This document shows positions 22,916 through 32,807 of a stretch of DNA of 64,000 nt, in pieces. A model generated the notes under the pieces. The model did no database searches. It had not been told where the DNA came from and worked only from the letters and a program-made list of their open reading frames with translations. This DNA comes from an uncultured Bacilli bacterium. Lineage in GTDB: Bacteria; Bacillota_I; Bacilli_A; RF39; UBA660. Both the position numbers and the translations under genes were made by a program. Every line of letters starts with the position of its first letter. The stretch's first letter is position 1. The DNA is taken from assembly GCA_934096985.1 (NCBI GenBank), contig CAKONC010000002.1, positions 62,001 through 126,000 of the forward strand, given 5' to 3'.

Positions 22916-25543
22916 CTACTTTTGCGTTCCTGACTTGATAGCGGCTTGAGCAGCAGCAAGTCTAGCAATTGGAACTCTATATGGTGAACAAGATACATAA
23001 TCAAGTCCAATATTATGACAGAATTCAACACTTGAAGGATCTCCACCATGTTCTCCACATATTCCTAAATGAATATTTGGATTAGTTTCTCTGCCAAGTG
23101 TTGCAGCCATTTTTACAAGTTTTCCTACACCTTTTTGATCAAGTTTAGCAAATGGATCATTTTCATAAATCTTTTTATCATAATATGAATTTAAGAATTT
23201 ACCAGCATCGTCTCTTGAGAAACCAAATGTCATTTGAGTTAAATCGTTTGTTCCAAATGAGAAGAAATCAGCTTCTTTAGCAATTTCATCTGCAGTAAGT
23301 GCAGCTCTTGGAATTTCAATCATTGTTCCAACATGGTATTCCATATCAAAGTTTTCATTTTTAATAATTTCGTCTGCAGTTTCACAAACAATGTTTTTAA
23401 CATATTTTAATTCTTTTACTTCACCTACTAAAGGAATCATAATTTCTGGAACAATTTTTATATTTTTTCTTCTTGAAACAGCAATTGCAGCTTTAATAAC
23501 AGCTCTTGTTTGCATTTGAGCAATCTCAGGGAATGTTACAGCAAGTCTACAACCTCTGTGTCCCATCATTGGGTTAAATTCATGAAGTGAAGCAATAATT
23601 GCTTTAATTTGTTCAACTGTTTTTCCTTGAGAGTCAGCTAAAAGTTTAATATCAGCTTCTTCAGTTGGTACAAATTCATGTAATGGTGGATCTAAGTATC
23701 TAATAGTTACACTATATCCTTCCATTGCTTCATATAATTCTTCAAAATCTTTTTGTTGCATTGGTTCAAGTTTAGCTAAAGCTTTTTCTCTTTCTTCAAC
23801 TGTATCTGAACAAATCATTTCTCTGATAGCAGCAATTCTGTCCTTTTCAAAGAACATGTGTTCAGTTCTACATAGACCAATACCTTCAGCTCCTAATTCA
23901 CGAGCTTTTTTAGCGTCTCTTGGAGTATCAGCATTTGTTCTAACTAAAAGTCTTCTATATTTATCAGCCCAAGCCATAATTCTTCCGAATTCACCAGTTA
24001 TTGATGCATCAACTTTTGGTAGAATTCCTTTATAGATTTTACCAGTAGAACCATCTATTGAAATTTCACTGCCTTCAACAAAAGTTTCACCATTTAATGT
24101 AAATGTTTTATTATCTTCATCCATGATAATTTCTTGGCATCCAGAAACACAACAAGTACCCATACCACGAGCTACAACTGCAGCATGGCTAGTCATACCT
24201 CCACGAACAGTAAGAATTCCTTCACTAGCCTTCATGCCTTCAATATCTTCAGGTGAAGTTTCAAGTCTTACAAGAACAACTTTTTCACCTTTTTCATGAG
24301 CAGCTTTGGCATCATCTGCAGTAAATACAACTTTTCCAGCAGCAGCTCCCGGAGAAGCAGCAAGTCCTTTACCAATTTCTTTAACACTCTTTAATGCTTC
24401 AGTATCAAATGTTGGATGAAGTAAAGTATCTAAGTTTCTTGGATCAATCATCATAACAGCATCTTTATCTGTTATTTTGCCTTCATCAACTAAATCACAA
24501 GCAATTTTAAGTGCTGCTTTTGCAGTTCTTTTACCATTTCTTGTTTGAAGCATATATAAATGTCTATCTTCGATAGTAAATTCCATATCTTGCATATCAT
24601 GGTAATGTTCTTCAAGAGTATGGCAAATATTTACAAATTGTTCATAAACTTCAGGCATTACTTCTTTTAAATGATCAATAGGTTCTGGAGTTCTTACACC
24701 TGCAACAACGTCTTCACCTTGAGCATTAAGTAAAAACTCACCCATTAAATGTTTTTCACCTGTAGCAGGATCTCTTGTAAATGCAACACCAGTTCCAGAT
24801 GTCTCACCCATATTACCAAATGCCATCATTTGAACGTTTACAGCAGTTCCCCAAGAATAAGGAATGTCATTATCACGACGATAAACATTTGCTCTTGGAT
24901 TATCCCAAGATCTAAATACAGCCTTAATAGCACCCATTAATTGATCTGTAGGATTTGTTGGGAAATCTTCACCAACTTTTGCTTTGTATTCTTCTTTAAA
25001 TTCTCTGGCAAGTTCTTTTAAATCTTCAGCAGTAAGTTCAACATCTAAAGTTACACCTTTTTCTGCTTTCATTTTGTCAATTAAAGTTTCAAAATATTTT
25101 TTGCCAACTTCCATAACAACATCAGAATACATTTGAATAAATCTACGATAGCAATCCCATGCCCAACGAGGATTATTTGATTTTTTAGAAAGCGTTTCAA
25201 CTACATCCTCATTTAAGCCTAGATTTAGAATTGTATCCATCATTCCAGGCATTGATGCTCTTGCACCACTTCTTACAGATACAAGTAAAGGATTTTCTTT
25301 ATCACCAAATTTTTTACCTGTAATTTCTTCCATTTTAGCAATATTTTCAAAAATTTCTTTTTGAATGTCATCACCAATTTTTTTACCATCATCATAATAT
25401 CTTGTACAAGCTTCAGTTGTGATAGTAAAACCTTGAGGTACTGGTAAACCAAGTTTAGTCATTTCTGCTAAATTAGCACCTTTACCACCAAGTAAATTTC
25501 TCATATCTTTGTTTCCTTCAGAAAACAAATAAACATACTTCAT
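22916..25543 (-). CDS. ppdK: Pyruvate, phosphate dikinase
   Basis: 875 residues from ATG at 25543 with an ideal GGAGG site; the longer frame begins at a GTG that overlaps this site. N-terminal ATP-grasp domain (MKYVYLFSEG...LLGGKGANLAEMTKLGLPVPQGFTI, then GMMDTILNLGLN), the swivelling phosphohistidine domain (GGMTSHAAVVARGMG, catalytic His), and a C-terminal PEP/pyruvate TIM barrel (GLCRTEHMFF, PEIMIPLVG, GTNDLTQ, HLGICGEHGGDP with the catalytic Cys). Interconverts ATP, phosphate and pyruvate with AMP, pyrophosphate and PEP. In fermenting bacteria it usually runs in the glycolytic, ATP-forming direction. Codon choice is less AT-extreme than its neighbours, consistent with high expression. It is followed by a strong terminator. 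Confidence 0.98.
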   Translation of the reverse strand: MKYVYLFSEGNKDMRNLLGGKGANLAEMTKLGLPVPQGFTITTEACTRYYDDGKKIGDDIQKEIFENIAKMEEITGKKFGDKENPLLVSVRSGARASMPGMMDTILNLGLNEDVVETLSKKSNNPRWAWDCYRRFIQMYSDVVMEVGKKYFETLIDKMKAEKGVTLDVELTAEDLKELAREFKEEYKAKVGEDFPTNPTDQLMGAIKAVFRSWDNPRANVYRRDNDIPYSWGTAVNVQMMAFGNMGETSGTGVAFTRDPATGEKHLMGEFLLNAQGEDVVAGVRTPEPIDHLKEVMPEVYEQFVNICHTLEEHYHDMQDMEFTIEDRHLYMLQTRNGKRTAKAALKIACDLVDEGKITDKDAVMMIDPRNLDTLLHPTFDTEALKSVKEIGKGLAASPGAAAGKVVFTADDAKAAHEKGEKVVLVRLETSPEDIEGMKASEGILTVRGGMTSHAAVVARGMGTCCVSGCQEIIMDEDNKTFTLNGETFVEGSEISIDGSTGKIYKGILPKVDASITGEFGRIMAWADKYRRLLVRTNADTPRDAKKARELGAEGIGLCRTEHMFFEKDRIAAIREMICSDTVEEREKALAKLEPMQQKDFEELYEAMEGYSVTIRYLDPPLHEFVPTEEADIKLLADSQGKTVEQIKAIIASLHEFNPMMGHRGCRLAVTFPEIAQMQTRAVIKAAIAVSRRKNIKIVPEIMIPLVGEVKELKYVKNIVCETADEIIKNENFDMEYHVGTMIEIPRAALTADEIAKEADFFSFGTNDLTQMTFGFSRDDAGKFLNSYYDKKIYENDPFAKLDQKGVGKLVKMAATLGRETNPNIHLGICGEHGGDPSSVEFCHNIGLDYVSCSPYRVPIARLAAAQAAIKSGTQK

Positions 25544-25597
25544 TTCTATTTCCTCCACATTGTTTATTATAGCAATTTTTGTACTAAATATATATAA

Positions 25598-25622
25598 AAA
25601 ACTTTAAATTATGTAAAGTTTT
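25598..25622 (-). terminator. Terminator of the Rel gene
   Basis: AAAACTTTA, 7-base loop, TAAAGTTTT followed downstream by A/T runs; between the rel stop and the ppdK promoter. Confidence 0.65.
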
Positions 25623-25653
25623 TTTACAGTTTTTTTCATAAAAAAAAGAAAAA

Positions 25654-27048
25654 CTACGTACATTTTTTTCTTTCTCTTGTTAAATCAACACTTTTTTTAT
25701 TATATAATGGGTATACTCTATCATTATTATTAAGAACATGGTTAGGGCCCACTAAATTATTATTAACATATGCACCAATTAATATGTCTGAACTGCCTAA
25801 GTTTACTTTGTAAGCAAAATCAATTATAGTGGCTCCTTTAGGAAGTTCTATTACACTTCCATCAGAATCAAATACATGAATAATATCAGAAAATAACTCT
25901 CTTTTAACATGATATATAAATTCTGCATTATTTGGATATTCTAAGTTTAATTTTGAAAGTGTTTTAAAAAATTGATATTTACTTTTCAAATCTTCAAGCA
26001 TCACATCTTTTGCATTTTCATGATTATTATCCCAATATCCAGTCAATCCAAATGAATTTGCTCTATCCATAGCGTCAGTTCGTATTTGCACTTGTAAAAG
26101 CTGATTATCAAGGCCAAAAATTGTCGTATGAAGACTTTGATACATATTAGTTTTAGGGCTTGCAATATAATCTTTGAATTTGAAATTTATTGGTTTATAT
26201 AAACTGTGTACATACCCCAAACTTAAATAACACTCGTCAATCATATCTACAACTATTTTAAGGGCCACTAAATCATGCATTTCATATAGACTAAAACCCT
26301 TTTGCATTTTTTTATATATACCATAAATATTTTTGGTTCTAATTTTCATGTAATTTGGAACATTTTTATCTAGTAAAAAACTATGTATTTTCTTTTGCAT
26401 TGCAAATATACTTTCTTCATTATCTGCTTCAAATCTAAATTTAGATTCTAAAATTTCATGATATTTGCCAGGATTTAAATATTTAAAAGATAAATCTTCA
26501 AGTTCAGTTTTAATATGATATGCACCAATATAACTTGCTAAGGGAACGTATATACTCATTGTTTCATTTGCTATTTCAATTTGTTTTGCTTCACTTTTAA
26601 AATCAAGTGTTCTCATGTTATGAAGACGATCAGCAAGTTTTATAATTATAATTCTAGGGTCATATATAATTCCCGTAATAATTTTTCTAGTATTTGCTAA
26701 ATTTTGTTCTTCTTTACTACTAAAGTTAATTGTAGAAAGTTTAGTTACCCCATCAACTAAAGATAATATGCTTTCATTAAACAAAGCCTTAATTTCTTCT
26801 TTCGAGGCATTAGTATCTTCTAAAGTATCATGTAATAGTCCAGCGCATACAGTATCTGCATCAGCATGCATTTGAGCTAAAATATAGGCAACCATTAAAG
26901 GATGAACTATGTAGTCTTCCCCACTTTGTCTTTTTTGACCATCATGTTTTTCGTTTGCATAAGCATATGCTTTTTTGATTTTTTCGGTTTCTAAGGGGTT
27001 ATATTCATTTATTAAATTAATAAGCATTTCAATTGAAAGTCGGTTCAT
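25654..27048 (-). CDS. rel: Short RelA/SpoT homologue: HD hydrolase, altered synthetase, TGS
   Basis: 464 residues against about 730 for full-length Rel. HD hydrolase domain intact: His49 (IVHPLMVA), HD at 73-74 (GLLHDTLEDT), KLADRLHNMRTL (137-148). Synthetase domain recognisable (KNIYGIYKKM, GYVHSLYKPINFKFKDYIASPKTNMYQSLHTT), but the strand that is normally E(V/I)QIRT reads QVQIRT: the catalytic Glu is Gln319. The DL.A.R segment has Lys instead of Arg. TGS domain (PKGATIIDFAYKVNLGSSD...GAYVNN) ends the protein; the helical, zinc-finger and ACT domains are absent. It probably degrades (p)ppGpp more than it makes it. Ribosome site GGAGGG. Confidence 0.9.
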   Translation of the reverse strand: MNRLSIEMLINLINEYNPLETEKIKKAYAYANEKHDGQKRQSGEDYIVHPLMVAYILAQMHADADTVCAGLLHDTLEDTNASKEEIKALFNESILSLVDGVTKLSTINFSSKEEQNLANTRKIITGIIYDPRIIIIKLADRLHNMRTLDFKSEAKQIEIANETMSIYVPLASYIGAYHIKTELEDLSFKYLNPGKYHEILESKFRFEADNEESIFAMQKKIHSFLLDKNVPNYMKIRTKNIYGIYKKMQKGFSLYEMHDLVALKIVVDMIDECYLSLGYVHSLYKPINFKFKDYIASPKTNMYQSLHTTIFGLDNQLLQVQIRTDAMDRANSFGLTGYWDNNHENAKDVMLEDLKSKYQFFKTLSKLNLEYPNNAEFIYHVKRELFSDIIHVFDSDGSVIELPKGATIIDFAYKVNLGSSDILIGAYVNNNLVGPNHVLNNNDRVYPLYNKKSVDLTRERKKCT

Positions 27049-27112
27049 ACTATCCCTCCAAAATTATAAAATTATAAAATTATAAATAAAATAACACTCA
27101 TAAAACTTATTG

Positions 27113-27640
27113 TCAACAATTATTTGATTGGACATTATATATAAAATCAATTGAACTTTTAGATAAATGATTTTGGTCTAGGTCATTTAGATAAAATGTT
27201 GTAATTACGTCAAATACCTCATTTGTATTTGCCTTTATTCTTACACTTCCAAGTTTAATTTTATCTTCATTTTTAAATGAAGGAATCTCATTTTCTGGAA
27301 TTACAACTTTTTCGTTATTTAAAACTTTAAATGTTAATTCTTTATTTTCTTCATCAACTCCAATAGTTTTATCATAATCACCTAAAGCATTAAGATATAT
27401 CTCTAAACATATATCTTTATCTACGGAATTTTCATATTTTGCCATCATTTTAGTTTTTAAAATCGTTTCTTTATTAAAAAAATCTATATTCGTAGAAATA
27501 TTATTATCTTCGTAATTTACAAAAAGCATAGAATCTTGAATTTTTATTTCTTGATTCATATTATTTACTTTTTTATATCCAAAATATGCCCCTATAAGAA
27601 GAAAAATGAATGATAATATTGTAATTAATGTCTCTTTCAT
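27113..27640 (-). CDS. Membrane-anchored protein of unknown function
   Basis: 175 residues from ATG at 27640, which overlaps the mutM stop as ATGA with an AGGGTG site ahead; the longer frame to 27664 lies within mutM. One N-terminal helix (ETLITILSFIFLLIGAYFGY), then an extracellular-type beta-rich domain with no Cys pair except near the end (DICLEIY, NNC). I do not recognise a family. Translational coupling to mutM and polA does not by itself suggest a role in DNA repair. Confidence 0.75.
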   Translation of the reverse strand: MKETLITILSFIFLLIGAYFGYKKVNNMNQEIKIQDSMLFVNYEDNNISTNIDFFNKETILKTKMMAKYENSVDKDICLEIYLNALGDYDKTIGVDEENKELTFKVLNNEKVVIPENEIPSFKNEDKIKLGSVRIKANTNEVFDVITTFYLNDLDQNHLSKSSIDFIYNVQSNNC

Positions 27641-28455
27641 TTTACACCCTGGCAACAAGGACAATAATATGTACTTCTTCCATCAATTTTACTCCTTTTT
27701 ATAATATTTGAGCAGACTTTACATTTTTCATTTTCTTTTTTATGAACACTCAAATAATTTTGGTACTCTCCTTTATGATATAAGGAAGACGTAAAACTTT
27801 TTATAGTAGTTCCTTTATACTTTATAGCTTCATTTAAAATTTCTTTGCTATATAAAACTATTTGATTTAACTCGTCAAAAGAAATATCTTTGCCTTTTTT
27901 AAATGGGCTTATTTTGGCTTTAAATAAAATCTCATCTGCATAAATATTTCCAATTCCCGAAATTATACTTTGATCAAGTAAAATAGTTTTAATACATTTT
28001 TGGGATTTATTTATTTTATGAAGTATTTCTTTAAGATCATCATTTTGAATATTATTTGCATCAGGTCCAACATTTTTAAAGTAATCATTTAAAATATCTT
28101 TACTAATTATTTTCATTCTACCAAATTTTCTCGTATCATCGTATCTTAAAGAAAAATCATTAAAATAAAATATTACATGTTCATGTTTAGATATTTCGTC
28201 GTGAACTGACTTTATATTAAACTTTCCTTCCATTCTTAAATGAGAGATAAGATAAAACTTGTCAAGTTCAAAAATTAAATATTTTCCTCTTCTATGGATG
28301 TCTTTAAAAAAATGATTAATTAACTCTTCCTTAAAAAAATCAACATCATTTTCAATCATTTTTGGGTATAGTACCTCGACATTTAATATTTTTTTATTTA
28401 AAATATTTTCTTTTAAATAATTTCTAACTGTTTCTACCTCTGGTAATTCCGGCAT
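27637..28455 (-). CDS. mutM: Formamidopyrimidine-DNA glycosylase
   Basis: 272 residues, usual length. PELPEVETVRNYLK at the N-terminus gives the catalytic Pro2 and Glu3. The helix-two-turn-helix IISGIGNIYADEILFKAKISP (about 160-185) and the C-terminal zinc finger C..C...(16)..C..C (CKVCSNII...YYCPCCQG) bind DNA. Removes 8-oxoguanine and other oxidised purines and cuts the abasic site. Nine bp after polA, the usual Firmicutes pairing. Confidence 0.97.
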   Translation of the reverse strand: MPELPEVETVRNYLKENILNKKILNVEVLYPKMIENDVDFFKEELINHFFKDIHRRGKYLIFELDKFYLISHLRMEGKFNIKSVHDEISKHEHVIFYFNDFSLRYDDTRKFGRMKIISKDILNDYFKNVGPDANNIQNDDLKEILHKINKSQKCIKTILLDQSIISGIGNIYADEILFKAKISPFKKGKDISFDELNQIVLYSKEILNEAIKYKGTTIKSFTSSLYHKGEYQNYLSVHKKENEKCKVCSNIIKRSKIDGRSTYYCPCCQGVK

Positions 28456-28463
28456 ACTTCCTC

Positions 28464-31013
28464 CTACTTAAGTTCATACCAATTACATCCCGTATCAGTA
28501 CTTACTTTTAATGGAACTTTTAAAGTAACTATATTTTCCATTTCATACTTAACAATATCAACTATTTTTTCAAGTTCCTCTTTTTTTACATCAAATATTA
28601 ATTCATCGTGAATTTGTAAAATTAATTTACTTTCAAACTTTTCTTTTTCAAATATTTCATCAATTTTTATCATTGCCATTTTTATAATATCCGCAGCTGT
28701 TCCTTGAATCGGAGTATTTATTGCCATTCTTTCTCCGGATTTTCTTACCATAAAATTGGCATCACTTATTTCACTAATAGTTCTTTTTCTGCCATATTTT
28801 GTATAAACATAGCCATTTTCTTTAGCAAAGTTTATCATTTTTTCCATATACACTTTTACTTCAGGGTAAAGAAGATAGTATTTCTCAATAAATGCATCTG
28901 CCTCTTTCTTAGAAATATTTAAATTTTCTCCAAGGCCAAAACCACTTATTCCATACACAATGCCAAATATAACTGCTTTAGCGGCACTTCTTTCCTTTTT
29001 TGTAACTTCACTTATATCCTTGCCATGAATATCAGCGGCAACTTTTGTATGTATATCTTCGTTCCTATTAAATGTATCAATCATTGTTTTACTATCCGCC
29101 ATATCTGCTAAAATACGTAATTCAATTTGTGAATAATCTAAACTAAGAAGTAAATCATTACTTGGTAAAAATGCCTTTCGAATGCTTTTGCCAAAATCAT
29201 CTTTCACAGGAATATTTTGTAAATTTGGATGAACTGATGAAAGTCTTCCTGTTCTTGCAACTGTTTGTTTAAAAATTGTATGTATCTTATTATCACTTTG
29301 AATATAATCCTTTAATCCCTCAATATAAGTAGACTTAAGTTTCATAAGCCCGCGATACTCTAATATTAAATCAATAATTGGATGAGCGCTCCTAAGTTTT
29401 TCTAAAGTTGCTTCATCAGTTTTAAAACTTGTTTTATTTTTCTTTCCTTTTCCTAAAGTCATTTTCTCAAATAAAATATAACTTAATTGTTTTGGTGAAG
29501 ATATATTAAAAGTTTCTCCAGCATATTCATAAATTTTATCAATTATATCATTAAGTCTTGATTCGATTATATCCTTTTGACTATCAAGCTCTTTAGCATT
29601 TACTAAAATACCATTTTGTTCCATTTTACATAATACTTTGGAAAGTGGAAGTTCAATAGTTTCATAAACATTTTGTTCATCATTACGTTTTAGTTCATTT
29701 ATTATATCATCACTTTTTTCGTACATAAATTTTACTTTAAGTAATTCGTTTTGAATATATTCTTCGTTTTCATAAAGTTTAAGTAAATTATTATATGTAA
29801 GTATTTCATAACCATATTTTAAACTTATTAAAGAAATATCATCTTTAACATTATATCCATTTAAATAAGAAATTATTGAATAATCAATTTGAGTATCGAT
29901 TTTCTTACCAAGTAAATAACTATCTTTTTTACTATCATAACTAATAACTTTTTTACCACTTAAGTTCAAATATTTTAAATTGTCTTTTGAAAAATAATAA
30001 TAAAATTTACCATCATATAAGCTAGCACTTAAAATGTTTGCTTTCGTGTAATTATCACTATCGGCCTCTAGATATAGAGCAACTATATCAGTTAAAACAA
30101 CATTAATTTTCTCATCAACATTAATATAATTTATTTTTTCGTTGACATTTTCTTTATGAATACTTGAAAGCAAAGAATTAAATTCTAGCTCAGAATATAC
30201 ATCATAAAGTTTTTGATTATCAGGTCCATTATATTTTAAATCATTTAAGTCTATTTCAAGCGGTACATCTCTATAGATTGTAGCAATTTTTTTTGACATA
30301 AATGCATCATCTTTATATGTAACTAATTTTTCATGAACAGATCCTTTAATACTTTCTATATTATCATATAAATTTTCTATTGTTTTATATTCTCTTAAAA
30401 GTTTTAAAGCAGTTTTTTCTCCTATACCTTTAACTCCTGGAATATTGTCTGAACTATCACCCATTAAGGCTTTTAAATCAATTATATTAATTGGATCAAT
30501 ACCATATTCTTCCTTAAAACTTTTTTCATTAAATCTAATATAACCAGTTTGTTTTAAAAGTTTTACATCAGTCTCAAAATTAATTAATTGAAGAAGATCT
30601 TTATCCGAAGATATTATTGTACTATCAAAGTTTTCATCATTTTCGGTCATTTTAACTAACGTACCGATTATATCATCTGCCTCATATGGTTCAAGTTCTA
30701 AATATTTAATTCCCATTGCGGATAATATTTTTCTTGCATAAGGCATCTGAAGTTTTAATTCATCTGGTGTATTTTGTCTTCCCTCTTTATAAAAACTAAA
30801 TTCTTTCTTTCTAAAATTTTTGCCAATATCAAACGCTACAACTATATATAAAGGATTTTCTTCCTTAATAATTTTATTTATCATTGATACAAAACTAAAT
30901 AAAGCATTCGTAGGAAGACCTTTACTATTTTTCATGGCAGCCCCACTATAAAAAGTTGCGTAGTAACTACGAAACATTAAATTATTTCCATCAATTAATA
31001 TTAATTTTTTCAT
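28464..31013 (-). CDS. polA: DNA polymerase I
   Basis: 849 residues. 5' nuclease domain (LILIDGNNLMFRSYYATF...YEADDIIGTLV...GVKGIGEKTALKLL, 1-290); a degenerate 3'-5' exonuclease domain (about 300-470), where the DxE metal motif is replaced by LEADSDN, so proofreading is not expected; and the polymerase domain with DYSQIELRILADM (motif A), KAVIFGIVYGISGFGL (motif B/O-helix) and LQIHDELIFDV (motif C). Removes RNA primers and fills gaps. Loss of proofreading is common in Firmicutes Pol I. mutM follows 9 bp downstream. Confidence 0.98.
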   Translation of the reverse strand: MKKLILIDGNNLMFRSYYATFYSGAAMKNSKGLPTNALFSFVSMINKIIKEENPLYIVVAFDIGKNFRKKEFSFYKEGRQNTPDELKLQMPYARKILSAMGIKYLELEPYEADDIIGTLVKMTENDENFDSTIISSDKDLLQLINFETDVKLLKQTGYIRFNEKSFKEEYGIDPINIIDLKALMGDSSDNIPGVKGIGEKTALKLLREYKTIENLYDNIESIKGSVHEKLVTYKDDAFMSKKIATIYRDVPLEIDLNDLKYNGPDNQKLYDVYSELEFNSLLSSIHKENVNEKINYINVDEKINVVLTDIVALYLEADSDNYTKANILSASLYDGKFYYYFSKDNLKYLNLSGKKVISYDSKKDSYLLGKKIDTQIDYSIISYLNGYNVKDDISLISLKYGYEILTYNNLLKLYENEEYIQNELLKVKFMYEKSDDIINELKRNDEQNVYETIELPLSKVLCKMEQNGILVNAKELDSQKDIIESRLNDIIDKIYEYAGETFNISSPKQLSYILFEKMTLGKGKKNKTSFKTDEATLEKLRSAHPIIDLILEYRGLMKLKSTYIEGLKDYIQSDNKIHTIFKQTVARTGRLSSVHPNLQNIPVKDDFGKSIRKAFLPSNDLLLSLDYSQIELRILADMADSKTMIDTFNRNEDIHTKVAADIHGKDISEVTKKERSAAKAVIFGIVYGISGFGLGENLNISKKEADAFIEKYYLLYPEVKVYMEKMINFAKENGYVYTKYGRKRTISEISDANFMVRKSGERMAINTPIQGTAADIIKMAMIKIDEIFEKEKFESKLILQIHDELIFDVKKEELEKIVDIVKYEMENIVTLKVPLKVSTDTGCNWYELK

Positions 31014-31087
31014 TGTTTATACCTTTCATAAAGCAAAATATTATATGCCTATAAATAGTATACCATAAAATAAAAAAAATTATATTT

Positions 31088-31789
31088 CTATTTCAAAATA
31101 TAATTTATTAAAATTGGCCCAATAATCAAAATTAACATAAGTGGTAAAAATATTAAAACTGAAACAATAGATATCTTCATAGGCATTTTATTAATGCTTG
31201 ATTTAATATCTAAAATTCTTTTATCTGTTAAATAGTTAATTTGATTATTTAATGCTGATTCTATACTATTTCCAAACTCATTTGCTTCGATAATATTTAA
31301 AATAACATTACAAACACTTTTCGAAGGAATTCTTTTCATAAGATCATTAAGTCCTTCGGTTAAGGATTTTCCTAAAGAAACCTCTTTAAGCATTTTTTTA
31401 AATTCATCACTTATCGTACTATCGATATTATTACATGTTGTGCTAATACATAACTTTAAATTTCTTTCACTTTGAATAGTTAAATTTAAAACCTCAAAAA
31501 AGAATATTGCATCACTCTCAAGTTTTCTAGCCCTTTTCTTAATTTTTACATCTACGAAAAAGTATTCAAATAATACATAAAATAAAAATGTTAAAAGTGG
31601 TGCTATAAAATATCCCGAAGAAAAAATTAAAAGTGAAATGATAAATACCAAAACAGAACCTATAAGTCTAGCCCCTAGAAAAAAATTAATATTATTTTTT
31701 TTATCATAAGATAAATAAGCAAATTTTTCCTTTAGATTTTTAATAGTTATCGAAGAATATATACTTATATAAAAACTACTTACTTTCAT
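31088..31789 (-). CDS. tadC: TadC-like inner-membrane platform protein
   Basis: 233 residues. Helices at about 47-85 and a C-terminal pair (ISIVSVLIFLPLMLILIIGPILINYIL) surround a cytoplasmic T2SF domain (FFFEVLNLTIQSERNLKLCISTTCN...LGKSLTEGLNDLMKRIPSKSVCNVILNIIEANEFGNSIESALNNQ), the F-domain pattern of Tad/GspF platform proteins. Overlaps tadB by 4 bp (ATGA). With TadB it forms the platform on which the TadA ATPase works. Last gene of the Tad operon; the stop lies in an AT-only inverted repeat that may weakly terminate. Confidence 0.85.
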   Translation of the reverse strand: MKVSSFYISIYSSITIKNLKEKFAYLSYDKKNNINFFLGARLIGSVLVFIISLLIFSSGYFIAPLLTFLFYVLFEYFFVDVKIKKRARKLESDAIFFFEVLNLTIQSERNLKLCISTTCNNIDSTISDEFKKMLKEVSLGKSLTEGLNDLMKRIPSKSVCNVILNIIEANEFGNSIESALNNQINYLTDKRILDIKSSINKMPMKISIVSVLIFLPLMLILIIGPILINYILK

Positions 31790-32796
31790 ACTTTTTCCAC
31801 CTTAGTTATCTTTTTTATTACTAAAATATATATAACATATAAAATAAGCATAATTATATCAAGAGCAAATCCTAAGTTTGTAGTAACAAGTGGTTTAAAG
31901 TAATTTGGATTTAATGAATAAATTGTAAAAACAAATATAAATGGAATAAATATGAGCATTCTATAAAGCATTTTACTTGAACTTGTTAAAGAATTTAGTT
32001 CATTTTTAATTTTAAGTTTATCATAGAAATGCTTTTCTATCATGTTAAACACAGTTACAATATTACCACCAGTCTTATTTAAAAGTGATAATGATGATGT
32101 TATATATTTTACCTCTTCAACTTTAACTCGATTATAAAATCTTTCAAATACTGTAGTTAAATCAAGTCCATAATTAATATCTTTAGAAATAATTTCAAAC
32201 TCCTCTTTAATTGGACTTGGAAGTGATGTTTTAACTATATTAATTGCTTGATAAATGTTTTTTCCACTTTTAAATGCACTATTCATAATTACAATTGCCT
32301 GGAGTAAACCATCTTCAATTTTATTTCTTTTATTTTTATAAATAATAATTATTGCCCCATCAATAATAAAAAATGAGACAAACGATAAAATTATAAACAA
32401 AAATATATTAATTGGATTATTTTTTAATATCGAAGTGATTAAATATAATAAATCAACAAACATGGTATATAAAATTTTAATAGATATATAATCATCACAT
32501 GTAAGACGTGTGTTTTTACTATATATTAAATATTTATCGAGTTTCTTAGAGTATTTTTTTAAAAATACAGATTTTTTATTTAAACTAGTTATTTTCTTTA
32601 CTATTTTAAGAAGGAACTTTAATATTTTATCAACAAAACTAAGTTCATGTGAAGAATTATTTTTTAGTGAAAAATCTTCGATTCTTTTAATGTTTTTATA
32701 TGAATAAAAATAGTTCACGAAAAGAAATGTACATATAATAAATATTATGCACAAAGTTAATATAATAATTAATTTTATTATAAGTACATCTTCCAT
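31786..32796 (-). CDS. tadB: TadB-like inner-membrane platform protein
   Basis: 336 residues. N-terminal helix (LIIKLIIILTLCIIFIICTFLFVNYF), two central helices (about 108-150), then the T2SF F-domain (GLLQAIVIMNSAFKSGKNIYQAINIVKTSLPSPIKEEFEIISKDINYGLDLTTVFERFYNRV, LLNKTGGNIVTVFNMIE) and two C-terminal helices. Platform partner of TadC in assembly of Flp-type pili or Tad secretion. Follows tadA by 11 bp. Confidence 0.87.
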   Translation of the reverse strand: MEDVLIIKLIIILTLCIIFIICTFLFVNYFYSYKNIKRIEDFSLKNNSSHELSFVDKILKFLLKIVKKITSLNKKSVFLKKYSKKLDKYLIYSKNTRLTCDDYISIKILYTMFVDLLYLITSILKNNPINIFLFIILSFVSFFIIDGAIIIIYKNKRNKIEDGLLQAIVIMNSAFKSGKNIYQAINIVKTSLPSPIKEEFEIISKDINYGLDLTTVFERFYNRVKVEEVKYITSSLSLLNKTGGNIVTVFNMIEKHFYDKLKIKNELNSLTSSSKMLYRMLIFIPFIFVFTIYSLNPNYFKPLVTTNLGFALDIIMLILYVIYILVIKKITKVEKV

Positions 32797-32807
32797 TTAA
32801 ACCTTTC

